A stretch of 50,844 bases of DNA from NCBI GenBank assembly GCA_902826455.1, contig CADEEV010000032.1:1-50844 (forward strand). The letters run 5' to 3'. Made by a program: the position numbers and the translations under genes. Under the pieces are notes generated by a model. The model made no database searches, was not told the origin of the DNA, and saw only the letters and a program-made list of their open reading frames with translations. The first letter of the stretch is position 1. Each line of letters begins with the position of its first letter. This DNA comes from an uncultured Acidobacteriota bacterium. Lineage in GTDB: Bacteria > Acidobacteriota > Vicinamibacteria > Fen-336. Shown one piece after another: positions 9,057 through 17,639 of this stretch.

Positions 9057-9815
9057 ATGGAACCAAACAGGGCGCATTGTGGCATTGCTCTCGCGCTGAG
9101 CGCGTGGGCCGGCATCGCGTCGGCGCAGCAGTCGGGAAGCTGGGCGATCCACGACGAGAAGCGGCCGGTGCCGGCGGTGGTCACGCCGGGAGCCGAAGCC
9201 GGGCAGCCGCCGAGCGACGCGATCGTCCTGTTCGACGGCAAGGACCTCGCGCAGTGGCGCAGCCAGAAGACCCCCACAGCCGCGCCCTGGATCGTCGAGA
9301 ACGGGGAAATGCGCGTGGCCCTGGGTAGCGGCGGCATCCAGACGGTGGGCGCCTTCGGCGACTGCCAGCTCCACGTCGAGTGGATGGAGCCGGCCACGAC
9401 CACGGGGGAGAGTCAGGACCGCGGCAACAGCGGCGTCTTCCTCATGGGCCTCTACGAGGTGCAGGTGCTCGAGTCGCACACGGGCAAGACCTACGCGGAC
9501 GGCGCCGCCGGCGGGCTCTACGGACAGTACCCTCCGCTCGTGAACGCGGCCCGGCCGATGGGACAGTGGCAGGTCTACGACATCGTCTTTCGGGCGCCCC
9601 GCTTCGACGCGACCGGCGCCGTCACGTCACCCGCGCGCATGACCGTTCTCTGGAACGGTGTCGTCGTGCAGAACGCCCAGGAGCTCACGGGGCCGACGGC
9701 CTGGAAGGCGCGACCGCCTTACAAGGCGCACGCGCCGCGCTTGCCCATCGGCCTGCAGGACCATGGACACCCCGTGCACTTCCGTAACATCTGGGTGCGG
9801 GACCTGGCCGAGTAG
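9057..9815 (+). CDS. DUF1080 / 3-keto-disaccharide hydrolase domain protein, exported
   Basis: This is a 252-residue protein with a Sec signal peptide ending near SAWAGIASAQQ. The mature part is one jelly-roll domain of the PF06439 type: VLFDGKDLAQWRSQ near residue 60, then FGDCQLHVEWMEP, GNSGVFLMGLYEVQVLES, the YPPLVNAARPMGQWQVYDIVFRAP core and the closing GHPVHFRNIWVRDL. Characterised relatives hydrolyse glycosides whose sugar has been oxidised at C3. This matches the sugar dehydrogenases and isomerases in the next 18 kb. The location should be periplasmic or extracellular. It is divergent from the lyase gene and converges on an isomerase gene, with a terminator-like hairpin between. Confidence 0.88.
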   Translation: MEPNRAHCGIALALSAWAGIASAQQSGSWAIHDEKRPVPAVVTPGAEAGQPPSDAIVLFDGKDLAQWRSQKTPTAAPWIVENGEMRVALGSGGIQTVGAFGDCQLHVEWMEPATTTGESQDRGNSGVFLMGLYEVQVLESHTGKTYADGAAGGLYGQYPPLVNAARPMGQWQVYDIVFRAPRFDATGAVTSPARMTVLWNGVVVQNAQELTGPTAWKARPPYKAHAPRLPIGLQDHGHPVHFRNIWVRDLAE

Positions 9816-9854
9816 TTCCGGGGGAGTGCACGGAGCCGCCAAGCACCTCTTGCC

Positions 9855-9890
9855 AAAAGCGTACCATTGGCTGGTACAATGAGACGCTTT
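9855..9890. terminator. bidirectional terminator-like hairpin
   Basis: A perfect 6-bp inverted repeat, GTACCA-TTGGC-TGGTAC (9861-9877), sits between an A-run (AAAAGC) and a T-run (GCTTT) in the gap between two convergent genes. The flanks can extend the stem imperfectly. Termination in both directions is plausible. Confidence 0.45.
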
Positions 9891-9925
9891 CAGCGAAGAG
9901 TACATCACGGCGGCGGGCGCCGCAG

Positions 9926-10777
9926 CTAGACGTCGCAGAGCGCGACGGCCTCGCGCAGCGAGGTCAGCGGGTCCCGGGTCGGCACGAACTCGTGGGCGAC
10001 ATACCCCGTGAAGCCGGTGTCGGCGATGGCGCGGCACACGGTGCGCCAGTTCAACTCCTGGGTTTCGTCGAGCTCGTGACGGCCGGGCACGCCGCCCGTG
10101 TGGTAGTGACCGATCCACTCCTTGTTCTCGCGGAGCGTGCGGATCACGTCGCCCTCCATGATCTGCATGTGGTAGAGGTCCGAGAGCAGCTTCACGCGCG
10201 GTGAGCCGACCGCCTTCACGACCGCGACGCCGAACGCGGTGTGATCGCCCTGGTAGTCCTTGTGGTCGACCTTGCTGTTCAGCAGCTCGACGCAGATCGT
10301 GACGCCGTGGTCTTCGGCTGGGTGCTTCAGGCGGTTCAGGGCCGTCACGCAGTTGTCGATGGCCTCGGCCTCCGGCCGGCCGCGGCGGTTCCCGAAGAAC
10401 GTGATCAGGTTCGGCACGCCGGCCTTCGCCGCGCGCGGGATGGAGGCCGTGAGCCCCGAGACGATCGCCTCGTGATGGGCGGGATCGTTCAGGCCGTCCG
10501 CGATCGTGCCGCCGCCCCCGTAGCCCATCGAGCAGACGAGGCCGTACTCGCGGACCACGGACCACTCCGGCTCCTCCAGGAGGTCGACGGCCGGGAGCCC
10601 CATGTCTGCCACGGCGCGGTAGAAGTCGCGGGCCGGGATCGCGTCGTAGCACCAGCGCGAGACGGACTGCCTGAGGCGGCCGCGTGTGACCGCCTTCGGC
10701 GTGGCGGCGAGCAGGGGAGTCGCGGCCAGTGCTGCGGCCGTGGCGGCCAGGAACCCGCGTCGTGCGATCCCGCTCAT
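9926..10777 (-). CDS. Tat-exported TIM-barrel sugar isomerase/epimerase (hydroxypyruvate isomerase-like)
   Basis: This 283-residue protein has a Tat-type signal (GIARRGFLAATAAALAATPLLA) followed by an xylose-isomerase-like TIM barrel (AP endonuclease 2 superfamily). Landmarks are WCYDAIPARDFYRAVADMGLPAVDLLE near residue 42, the metal-ligand glutamate in VELLNSK, the LLSDLYHMQIMEGD segment and GHYHTGGVPGRHELDETQELNW near residue 225. This set is typical of Hyi-like members. The exact reaction is unknown; relatives interconvert keto and aldo sugars, and some act on 3-keto-glycosides. A Tat leader puts it in the periplasm with the GMC dehydrogenases. The start has a good ribosome-binding site (CGGAGG). 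It is divergent from the first GMC gene. Confidence 0.87.
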   Translation of the reverse strand: MSGIARRGFLAATAAALAATPLLAATPKAVTRGRLRQSVSRWCYDAIPARDFYRAVADMGLPAVDLLEEPEWSVVREYGLVCSMGYGGGGTIADGLNDPAHHEAIVSGLTASIPRAAKAGVPNLITFFGNRRGRPEAEAIDNCVTALNRLKHPAEDHGVTICVELLNSKVDHKDYQGDHTAFGVAVVKAVGSPRVKLLSDLYHMQIMEGDVIRTLRENKEWIGHYHTGGVPGRHELDETQELNWRTVCRAIADTGFTGYVAHEFVPTRDPLTSLREAVALCDV

Positions 10778-10798
10778 GGGGCCTCCGAAAAAATGCGC

Positions 10799-10812
10799 CG
10801 CAACCGGTTGCG
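10799..10812. promoter_or_regulatory. 14-bp perfect palindrome, LacI-family-like operator
   Basis: CGCAACCGGTTGCG is a perfect palindrome with the central CG and AACCGGTT core usual for LacI/GalR-family operators. It lies between the divergent isomerase and GMC genes and overlaps the -35 region proposed for the GMC operon. No LacI-type regulator gene is in the window. Confidence 0.6.
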
Positions 10813-10836
10813 TTGAGGTGCGCGAGACGTTAGCTT
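10808..10836 (+). promoter_or_regulatory. candidate promoter of the GMC operon
   Basis: TTGCGT (10808-10813), a 17-base spacer and TAGCTT (10831-10836) form a weak but well-spaced promoter. It leads to a start about 38 bases before the GTG at 10881. The -35 box is inside the right arm of the palindrome, an arrangement that would suit repression. Confidence 0.35.
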
Positions 10837-10880
10837 ACCCCCGGCTTTCCGTAAGACACCCCAACATCAAGAGGCCCCGC

Positions 10881-12572
10881 GTGGAAATTCTCGGCGCGTC
10901 GAAGGTCTACGACGTGTGTATCGTCGGGTCGGGCGCCGGGGGCGGCATGGCCGCGAAGGTGCTGACGGAGGCGGGAGCCGAGGTCGTGCTCCTCGAGGCG
11001 GGCCCGAAGTGGGACGCCGCCAAGGACTCGGCGATGTTCAAGTGGGCCTACGACTCGCCGCGCCGCGGCTCGGGCACCAAGACCCGGCCCTTCGGCGACT
11101 TCGACGCGTCGATCGGGGGTTGGGACGTGGAGGGCGAGCCGTTCACCACGGCGCCCGGCACCGAGTTCATGTGGTGGCGCAGCCGGATGCTCGGCGGCCG
11201 CACGAACCACTGGGGCCGCATCTCGCTGCGCTTCGGGCCCTACGACTTCCGCTCGCGCAGCCGCGACGGCCTCGGCGACGACTGGCCGATCTCCTACGAC
11301 GACCTGGCGCCCTACTACGACAAGGTCGACGACCTGATCGGCCTCTACGGAACCGCCGAGGGCCTGCCAAACGAGCCCGACGGGCGCTTCCTGCCGGCGC
11401 CGGAGCCGCGCTGCTACGAGCACTTCGTGAAGAAGGGCGCCGATCGCCTCGGGATCACCTGCATCCCGTCGCGCATGTCGATCCTCACGAAACCCCACGG
11501 CGGCCGGCCCGCGTGCCACTACTGCGGCCAGTGCGGCCGCGGCTGCGCCACGCACTCGAACTTCTCGTCGCCCTCGGTGCTGCTGCCGCCGGCGCTGGCC
11601 ACGGGCCGGCTCACGCTGATCACCGGCGCCATGGCGCGCGAGGTGCTGACCGACACCGAGGGAAAGGCGACGGGCGTCTCGTACGTGCGCACCTCCGACG
11701 GCACGGAGCAACGGGTGAAGGCGCGCATCGTGGTGCTGGCGGCGAGCGCCTGCGAGAGCGCGCGGCTGCTGCTGAACTCGCGCTCGGTGCGTTTCCCGAA
11801 CGGGCTGGCCAACAGCAGCGGCGTCGTGGGCCGCTACCTCACGGACACGACCGGCACCGGTGTCTCCGGCTACTTCCCGGCGCTCATGGACGGCATCCCG
11901 CACAACGAGGACGGCACGGGCGGCCTGCACCTCTACATGCCCTGGTGGCTCGACCACAAGAAGCTCGACTTCCCGCGCGGCTACCACATCGAGTTCTACG
12001 GCGGCCGCGGCCAGCCCGAGGCCTGGATCATGGGCGGCGTGCACAAGTGGAACGGCGGCGGCTACGGCAAGGGCCTGAAGGCCGACTACCGGAAGCTGTA
12101 TGGGGCCACGATCGGCTTCGGCGGCCGCGGCGAGATGATCCCGAACGAGGACTGCTACTGCGAGATCGACCCGACCACCGTGGACAAGTGGGGCATCCCG
12201 GTGCTGCGCTTCCACTTCAAGTGGTCCGACTACGAGATCAAGCAAGTCAAGCACATGCAGGAGACGTTCCGCGAGCTGATCACGACGCTCGGCGGCACGC
12301 CGCTCAGCACGATGCCCGGCAAGGACGAGAACTACGGCATCTCGAAGGGCGGCGAGATCATCCACGAGGTCGGCACGACGCGCATGGGCGCGAGCCCGAA
12401 GACCTCGGTCCTCAACGCGAACTGCCAGGCCCACGACGTCCCCAACCTGTTCGTGGCGGACGCCGGTCCGTTCGTGAGCAACGCGAACAAGAACCCGACC
12501 TGGACGATCCTCGCGCTGGCGTGGCGTACCTGCGAGTACATCGCCGAGGAGCGGCGCAAAGGCAACCTGTAG
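10881..12572 (+). CDS. GMC family FAD-dependent sugar/alcohol dehydrogenase, copy 1
   Basis: This is a 563-residue flavoprotein of the GMC family, close to gluconate/glucose dehydrogenase large subunits. It has the FAD-binding motif [13 protein letters not shown] near residue 15 and the GGRTNHWGR segment near residue 107. A four-cysteine cluster [11 protein letters not shown] (Cys212, 215, 218, 222) resembles the [3Fe-4S] site of FAD-glucose dehydrogenases. The catalytic histidine lies in HEVGTTRMG near residue 495 and the asparagine in NKNPTWTI. There is no signal peptide; such subunits are usually carried out with a Tat-exported small subunit, and two are encoded downstream. The GTG at 10881 is chosen because copy 2 starts at the same residue; upstream codons of this frame lack similarity. 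Confidence 0.92.
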   Translation: MEILGASKVYDVCIVGSGAGGGMAAKVLTEAGAEVVLLEAGPKWDAAKDSAMFKWAYDSPRRGSGTKTRPFGDFDASIGGWDVEGEPFTTAPGTEFMWWRSRMLGGRTNHWGRISLRFGPYDFRSRSRDGLGDDWPISYDDLAPYYDKVDDLIGLYGTAEGLPNEPDGRFLPAPEPRCYEHFVKKGADRLGITCIPSRMSILTKPHGGRPACHYCGQCGRGCATHSNFSSPSVLLPPALATGRLTLITGAMAREVLTDTEGKATGVSYVRTSDGTEQRVKARIVVLAASACESARLLLNSRSVRFPNGLANSSGVVGRYLTDTTGTGVSGYFPALMDGIPHNEDGTGGLHLYMPWWLDHKKLDFPRGYHIEFYGGRGQPEAWIMGGVHKWNGGGYGKGLKADYRKLYGATIGFGGRGEMIPNEDCYCEIDPTTVDKWGIPVLRFHFKWSDYEIKQVKHMQETFRELITTLGGTPLSTMPGKDENYGISKGGEIIHEVGTTRMGASPKTSVLNANCQAHDVPNLFVADAGPFVSNANKNPTWTILALAWRTCEYIAEERRKGNL

Positions 12573-12588
12573 CCGGAGCGAAGCGCTC

Positions 12589-14283
12589 ATGGAGATCCTG
12601 GCGGGTACGAAGGTCTACGACGTCTGCATCGTCGGCTCGGGCGCCGGCGGCGGCATGGCCGCGAAGGTGCTCGCAGACGCCGGGGCCGACATCGTGATGC
12701 TCGAGGGCGGCCCGAGCTGGGACGCGTCGAAGGACTCCACGATGTTCCAGTGGCCGTGGGACTCGCCGCGGCGCGGCGGCTCCGCGGGCCGGCAGCGTCC
12801 CTTCGGCGACCAGCTCGCGTCGATCGGCGGCTGGGAGGTCGAGGGCGAGCCCTACACCCAGGGCTCGGGCGGCGACTTCCTCTGGTGGCGCAGCCGCATG
12901 CTGGGCGGGCGCACCAACCACTTCGGCCGCGTCTCACTGCGCTTCGGCCCGTACGACTTCAAGGCGCGCGATCGCGACGGCCTCGGCGACAACTGGCCGA
13001 TCTCCTACGACGACATCGCCCCGTACTACGACAAGATCGACGACCTCATCGGCATCTTCGGATCGAACGAAGGGCTCCCCAACGACCCCGACGGCAGGTT
13101 CCTGCCGGCACCCGCGCCGCGCTGCGTCGACCTCTTCGTCAAGAAGGGCTGCGACCAGCTCGGCATCCCGTGCATCCCGTCGCGCATGTCGATCCTCACG
13201 AAGCCCTTGAACGGCCGGCCCGCGTGCCACTACTGCGGGCAGTGCGGCCGCGGCTGCGCCACCGACTCGAACTTCTCGTCGCCGCCGGTGCTGCTGAAGC
13301 CGGCCCTCGCCACCGGCCGGCTCAAGATCCTGACCGGAGCCATGGCGCGCGAGGTCCTGACCGACAACGAGGGCCGCGCGACGGGCGTCTCGTACGTGCG
13401 CACCTCCGACGGCACCGAGCAGCGCGTGCGGGCGAAGGTGGTGGTGCTGGCGGCGTCGAGCTGCGAGACCGCGCGCCTCCTGCTCAACTCGCGCTCGCTG
13501 CGGCATCCGAACGGTCTCGCGAACGGCAGCGACCAGGTGGGCCGCAACCTCACCGACTCGACGGGCACGTTCATCACCGCCTACTTCCCGAGCCTGATGG
13601 GCGGGATCCCGCACAACGAGGACGGCGCCAACGGCATCCACATGTACATGCCGTGGTGGCTCGACAACCGCGCCCTCGACTTCCCGCGCGGCTACCACAT
13701 CCAGTTCTACGGCGGCCGCGGGATGCCCATGAATGGCGTCATGGGCGGCATCCAGCGCTGGAACGGCGGCGGCTACGGCCCGAAGCTCAAGGCCGACTAC
13801 CGCGCGTACTACGGCTCGCAGCTCCGCTTCCAGGGCCTGGGCGAGATGATCCCGAACAAGGACACGTACTGCGAGATCGACCCCGCGGTCGTGGACAGAT
13901 GGGGCATCCCGGTGCTGCGCTTCCACTACCAGTGGTCCGACTACGAGACCCGGCAGATCAAGCACGTCCAGGAGACCTGCCGCGCGCTCATCGACCAGAT
14001 GGGCGGCGTCGCCTTCGACACGATGCCCGGCAAGGAACGCGGTTACGGCATCGCGAAGGGCGGCGAGATGATCCACGAGGTCGGCACCACCCGCATGGGG
14101 GACCAGGCGAAGACGTCGGTGCTTAACAAGTACTGCCAGGCCCACGAGGTGAAGAACCTGTTCGTCGCCGACGGCGGTCCGTTCGTGACCAACGCCGACA
14201 AGAACCCGACGTGGACGATCCTCGCTCTCGCCTGGCGTACGAGCGAGTACGTCGTCGAAGAATTGAGGAAGGGGAACCTATGA
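12589..14283 (+). CDS. GMC family FAD-dependent sugar/alcohol dehydrogenase, copy 2
   Basis: This 564-residue paralogue of the preceding gene aligns with it almost without gaps and shares long identical blocks ([48 protein letters not shown]). It keeps the FAD motif, the cysteine cluster (first Cys at residue 213), the catalytic HEVGTTRMG and the NPTWTI asparagine. Differences cluster near residues 53-90 and 355-400, where substrate contacts could lie. It is 16 bases downstream of copy 1 and overlaps the small-subunit gene as ATGA, so copy 2 and that subunit are the more obvious pair. Confidence 0.92.
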   Translation: MEILAGTKVYDVCIVGSGAGGGMAAKVLADAGADIVMLEGGPSWDASKDSTMFQWPWDSPRRGGSAGRQRPFGDQLASIGGWEVEGEPYTQGSGGDFLWWRSRMLGGRTNHFGRVSLRFGPYDFKARDRDGLGDNWPISYDDIAPYYDKIDDLIGIFGSNEGLPNDPDGRFLPAPAPRCVDLFVKKGCDQLGIPCIPSRMSILTKPLNGRPACHYCGQCGRGCATDSNFSSPPVLLKPALATGRLKILTGAMAREVLTDNEGRATGVSYVRTSDGTEQRVRAKVVVLAASSCETARLLLNSRSLRHPNGLANGSDQVGRNLTDSTGTFITAYFPSLMGGIPHNEDGANGIHMYMPWWLDNRALDFPRGYHIQFYGGRGMPMNGVMGGIQRWNGGGYGPKLKADYRAYYGSQLRFQGLGEMIPNKDTYCEIDPAVVDRWGIPVLRFHYQWSDYETRQIKHVQETCRALIDQMGGVAFDTMPGKERGYGIAKGGEMIHEVGTTRMGDQAKTSVLNKYCQAHEVKNLFVADGGPFVTNADKNPTWTILALAWRTSEYVVEELRKGNL

Positions 14284-14894
14284 GCGAGATCGGACGCCGC
14301 GGCCTCCTGAAGGTGATCGGGTCGGTGCCCCTGGCCGGCCTGGTCACGGCCGCACCCTCCGCCGAGGCCGTCGAGAAGGCGGCCAAGGCCGTGAAGGCCG
14401 CGAAGGGCAAGCCGTTCACGCCGGGCTTCTTCACCGCCCACGAGTACGAGACCGTGACACTCCTCGCGGACACGATCATTCCCCGGGACGAGCGCTCCGG
14501 CAGCGCCAGCGACGCGGGTGCCCCGGAGTTCATCGACTTCATGATGCGCGACCCGTTGGAGTCGCCCGGCGAGGTGGAGCGCCGCCAGATCCAGATGCGC
14601 GGCGGACTCGCCTGGCTCGACCACCAGTGCGCCGACCGCTTCGGCAAGACCTTCGTGGCCTCGACCGAAGCCGAGCGCGGCGCCGTGCTCGACGACATCG
14701 CCTGGCCCGAGAAGGCGCGGCCGGAGATGAAGGTGGGCGCCAACTTCTTCAGCAGCTTCCGCGACCTCACGGCCTCGGGCTTCTGGAGCAGCCGGATCGG
14801 CATCGACGACCTGCAATACCAGGGCAACACGTTCGTGGCCGAGTGGAAGGGCTGCCCGCCCGAGCAGCTCGCGAAGCTCGGGCTCAAGGCCTGA
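14280..14894 (+). CDS. gluconate 2-dehydrogenase subunit 3-type small subunit, Tat-exported (first)
   Basis: This 204-residue protein of the PF13618 family begins with a Tat signal ([22 protein letters not shown]). The mature domain opens with [30 protein letters not shown], then has [10 protein letters not shown], a GLAWLDHQC segment and the closing [13 protein letters not shown]. Family members are non-catalytic partners that escort the GMC flavosubunit through the Tat system and stabilise it. The ATG overlaps the stop of GMC copy 2 by 4 bases, and the stop overlaps the next start by one base. Confidence 0.9.
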   Translation: MSEIGRRGLLKVIGSVPLAGLVTAAPSAEAVEKAAKAVKAAKGKPFTPGFFTAHEYETVTLLADTIIPRDERSGSASDAGAPEFIDFMMRDPLESPGEVERRQIQMRGGLAWLDHQCADRFGKTFVASTEAERGAVLDDIAWPEKARPEMKVGANFFSSFRDLTASGFWSSRIGIDDLQYQGNTFVAEWKGCPPEQLAKLGLKA

Positions 14895-15544
14895 TGGCGA
14901 CCCCGGGCCGTCCCGTGGTCTCGCGCCGCGAGCTGCTGCGGCGCCTCGGCATCGGAGTCGCCGCGACGCCCGTGTGGGTCGCGAGCCTCACGGCCCTCGC
15001 CGAGCAGCAGGCCCACGTGCACCCGGCCGCGGTGCCCTCGGTGCCGGCGGCGAACTGGGTGCCGAAGGCCCTCGACGCGCACCAGAACGAGACCGTGATC
15101 GCGCTCAGCGAGCTCATCATCCCGCAGACCGACACGCCTGGGGCGAAGGCCGTCCTCGTGAACCGCTTCGTCGACGCCGTGCTCGACGACGCGGACGAGG
15201 CGGACGCCCGGGCGTTCCGGCGCGGGCTGGCGTGGATCGACGCCCGCAGCAGCGAGCTGTTCGGTGTCGCCTTCGTCAGGGCGACGCCGGAGCAGCAGAC
15301 GGCCCTGCTCACGATCGTGAGCTCGCCCGCGAACCGGACTCTCGCCGATCGCGACGGCGTCGAGTTCTTCGGAGCGATCAAGGCGCTGACGATCATCGGC
15401 TACTACACCTCCGAGGTGGGCATGCGCGAGGAGCTCCACGACGACGGGCAGATCTTCTTCGCGTCCCTCGAGGGCTGCACCCACCCCGAGCACGGCGGCA
15501 ACGCACCGGCCGTGCTTCCGGCCACCAAGAAAAGGAAGAGCTGA
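14894..15544 (+). CDS. gluconate 2-dehydrogenase subunit 3-type small subunit, Tat-exported (second)
   Basis: This is a 216-residue second member of the PF13618 family with its own twin-arginine signal ([25 protein letters not shown]). The core [28 protein letters not shown] matches the first subunit, followed by [16 protein letters not shown] and [19 protein letters not shown]. It lies directly before GMC copy 3 (5-base gap), so it is the probable partner of that dehydrogenase. A histidine-rich linker after the signal (AHVHPAAV) and a basic KKRKS tail are not shared with the first subunit. Confidence 0.9.
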   Translation: MATPGRPVVSRRELLRRLGIGVAATPVWVASLTALAEQQAHVHPAAVPSVPAANWVPKALDAHQNETVIALSELIIPQTDTPGAKAVLVNRFVDAVLDDADEADARAFRRGLAWIDARSSELFGVAFVRATPEQQTALLTIVSSPANRTLADRDGVEFFGAIKALTIIGYYTSEVGMREELHDDGQIFFASLEGCTHPEHGGNAPAVLPATKKRKS

Positions 15545-15549
15545 GGCCC

Positions 15550-17232
15550 ATGGCCAACGAGGTCTTCGACGTCGTGATCGTGGGCTCGGGCGCCTCCGGC
15601 GGCTGGGCCGCGAAGCAGCTCACCGAGTCGGGGCTCAAGGTCGCGGTGCTCGAGGCGGGCCGTCGCCTCGACCCCAGCACCGACTTCACCGAGCACAAGC
15701 TGGCCCACGACATGCCGCTGCGGGGGAGCGAGCACCCTCCGAAGGCGTGGCGCGACGAGCAACCGATCCAGAAGCTGTGCTACCAGTGCGACGAGTACGC
15801 CCACGAGCTGTTCGTCAAGGACACCGAGCACCCCTACACCACGGCCGCCGGCAAGCCCTTCCAGTGGATCCGCGGGCGCCACGTCGGCGGCAAGTCGATC
15901 ATGTGGGCGCGCCAGAGCTATCGGCTGAGCGACCTCGACCTGAAGGCGGCGTCGCGCGACGGCTGGGGCGTCGACTGGCCGATCACGTACGCGGAACTCG
16001 CGCCGTACTACGACCGCGTCGAGAACTTCGTCGGCATCTCGGGACAGGCCGAGAACCTGCCGCAGCTCCCCGACAGCCGCTTCCTGCCGCCGATGGAGCT
16101 GACCTGCGGCGAGCGGATGCTGCAACGCACGATCAAGGAGCGCTTCCCCGGACGGCTGCTCACGATCGGCCGCACGGCCGTGCTCACGAAGGCGCTCAAC
16201 GGCCGGCCTGCCTGCCACTACTGCGGGCCCTGCGGCCGCGGTTGCTCGGCGGGCTCCTACTACTCGAGCCCGGCGAGCACCCTGCCCGCGGCCGACGCGA
16301 CCGGCAAGCTCTCGCTGATCACGAACGCCGTCGTGAGCCACGTCGTCCTCGACGACGCCGGCCGCTGCCGCAGCGTCGCCTACGTCGATCGCATGACGCG
16401 CGCGCCGCGCGAGGCCTTCGGCAAGGTCGTCGTGCTGTGCGCGTCGACCCTCGAGACGACCCGGATCCTGCTCAACTCGAGCTCGTCGCGGGCGCCCAAC
16501 GGCCTGTCGAACTCCAGCGGGGTGGTGGGGAAGTACCTGATGGACCACATCATGGGCTCCGGGGCCAAGGGGACGCTGCCGGTGCTGAAGGGCATCCCCG
16601 ATCCGCGCGCCCACCGGCCCAACGGCGTCTACGTCCCGCGCTTCCGCAACGTCACCGACCCGCACCCCGCCTTCCTGCGCGGCTACGGCTACCAGGGCTC
16701 GGCCGAGGTCTCGAAGTGGGCGCACGCCTTCGCGATGCCGGGCTTCGGCGCGTCGTTCAAGAACGCGGTGCGCCAGCGCCCCTGGACGATCCACCTGAGC
16801 GGCTTCGGGGAGAGCCTGGCGCGGGTCGAGAACCGCTGCGAGATCGACAAGGACGGCCGCGACGCCTGGGGCATCCCGGTGCTGCGCTTCGACATGGCCT
16901 TCGGCGACAACGAGAAGAAGATGATCAAGGACATGGCCGACAACGCCGAGGAGATGCTGAAGGCGGCGGGGGTCCAGGACATCGAGCGCGAGGAGGACAT
17001 GGCGCCGCCGGGCCTCGCGATCCACGAGGTGGGCACCGCGCGCATGGGCGACGATCCGAAGAACTCGGCCGTGAACCGCTGGCAGCAGAGCCACGACGTG
17101 CGCAACTTGTTCCTGATGGACGGCTCGGTCTACCCGAGCTCCGCCTGCCAGAACCCGACGCTCACGATCATGGCCCTGGCGTCGCGGGCCTGCGACTACC
17201 TGGTGGAGCAGCTCCGGACCGGCGCCGTCTAG
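15550..17232 (+). CDS. GMC family FAD-dependent dehydrogenase, copy 3
   Basis: This is a 560-residue GMC dehydrogenase more distant from copies 1 and 2. It has the FAD motif VIVGSGASGGWAAKQL at the N terminus, GRHVGGKSIMWARQSYR, the cysteine cluster CHYCGPCGRGC from residue 222, the catalytic HEVGTARMGDDPKNS and QNPTLTIMALA. The ATG at 15550 follows the small-subunit stop closely and starts just before the Rossmann strand; the long upstream open frame is spurious. The product should act in the periplasm as a complex with the preceding Tat small subunit and pass electrons toward cytochrome c. Its stop lies 3 bases from the stop of the convergent cytochrome gene. Confidence 0.92.
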   Translation: MANEVFDVVIVGSGASGGWAAKQLTESGLKVAVLEAGRRLDPSTDFTEHKLAHDMPLRGSEHPPKAWRDEQPIQKLCYQCDEYAHELFVKDTEHPYTTAAGKPFQWIRGRHVGGKSIMWARQSYRLSDLDLKAASRDGWGVDWPITYAELAPYYDRVENFVGISGQAENLPQLPDSRFLPPMELTCGERMLQRTIKERFPGRLLTIGRTAVLTKALNGRPACHYCGPCGRGCSAGSYYSSPASTLPAADATGKLSLITNAVVSHVVLDDAGRCRSVAYVDRMTRAPREAFGKVVVLCASTLETTRILLNSSSSRAPNGLSNSSGVVGKYLMDHIMGSGAKGTLPVLKGIPDPRAHRPNGVYVPRFRNVTDPHPAFLRGYGYQGSAEVSKWAHAFAMPGFGASFKNAVRQRPWTIHLSGFGESLARVENRCEIDKDGRDAWGIPVLRFDMAFGDNEKKMIKDMADNAEEMLKAAGVQDIEREEDMAPPGLAIHEVGTARMGDDPKNSAVNRWQQSHDVRNLFLMDGSVYPSSACQNPTLTIMALASRACDYLVEQLRTGAV

Positions 17233-17235
17233 GAG

Positions 17236-17562
17236 CTACTTCTTCTTGACGGGCTTGAGGCTCTTGTCGAAGGAACGCACGAAGGTCGCGAGGGCCGCGA
17301 TCTGCTCGGGGGTGAACTGGGCCTTGAAGGAGAGCATGGCCGTGCCCGGCGCACCGTCCGTGATGACCTTCTCGATCTCCGCGGGCTTGCTGCCGTGGAT
17401 CCACTTGCCGTCGGCGAAGTTCATGGTCGCGATCGGGGCGTTGCCGTCGGCCATGTGGCAGGCCTGGCACTTCACGCGATACAGGTCCGCGGCGGTCGGT
17501 TCCTGGGCGAGAGCGGGCAGGGCGGCGGTGGTCACGAGCAGGACGGCGGCCATGAGCTTCAT
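17236..17562 (-). CDS. small class I cytochrome c, periplasmic
   Basis: This 108-residue monohaem cytochrome has a Sec signal (MKLMAAVLLVTTAALPALAQ) and one haem-attachment motif, CQACH, near residue 33. The probable axial methionine is in GTAMLSFKAQFTPEQIAALATFVRSF, the usual C-terminal helix context. The lysine-rich end (KSLKPVKKK) is typical of small electron carriers. Placed against GMC copy 3, it is a plausible electron acceptor for the dehydrogenases, replacing the multihaem cytochrome subunit of classical gluconate dehydrogenase. It is transcribed toward the GMC genes from the region shared with the MFS gene. Confidence 0.92.
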   Translation of the reverse strand: MKLMAAVLLVTTAALPALAQEPTAADLYRVKCQACHMADGNAPIATMNFADGKWIHGSKPAEIEKVITDGAPGTAMLSFKAQFTPEQIAALATFVRSFDKSLKPVKKK

Positions 17563-17639
17563 CGACGCGATGATGGCGGCCCCCTTCGACCGCTGTCAAG
17601 TATGATGGGCGCACTTTTTTCCGTGGGAGGCGAGAGCCA

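Noticed and set aside
6910-9099. 729-codon plus-strand open frame opposite the heparinase-like gene
   Set aside because: It is a mirror frame with Arg/Val/His-rich content; the minus-strand protein has a signal peptide and recognisable lyase domains.
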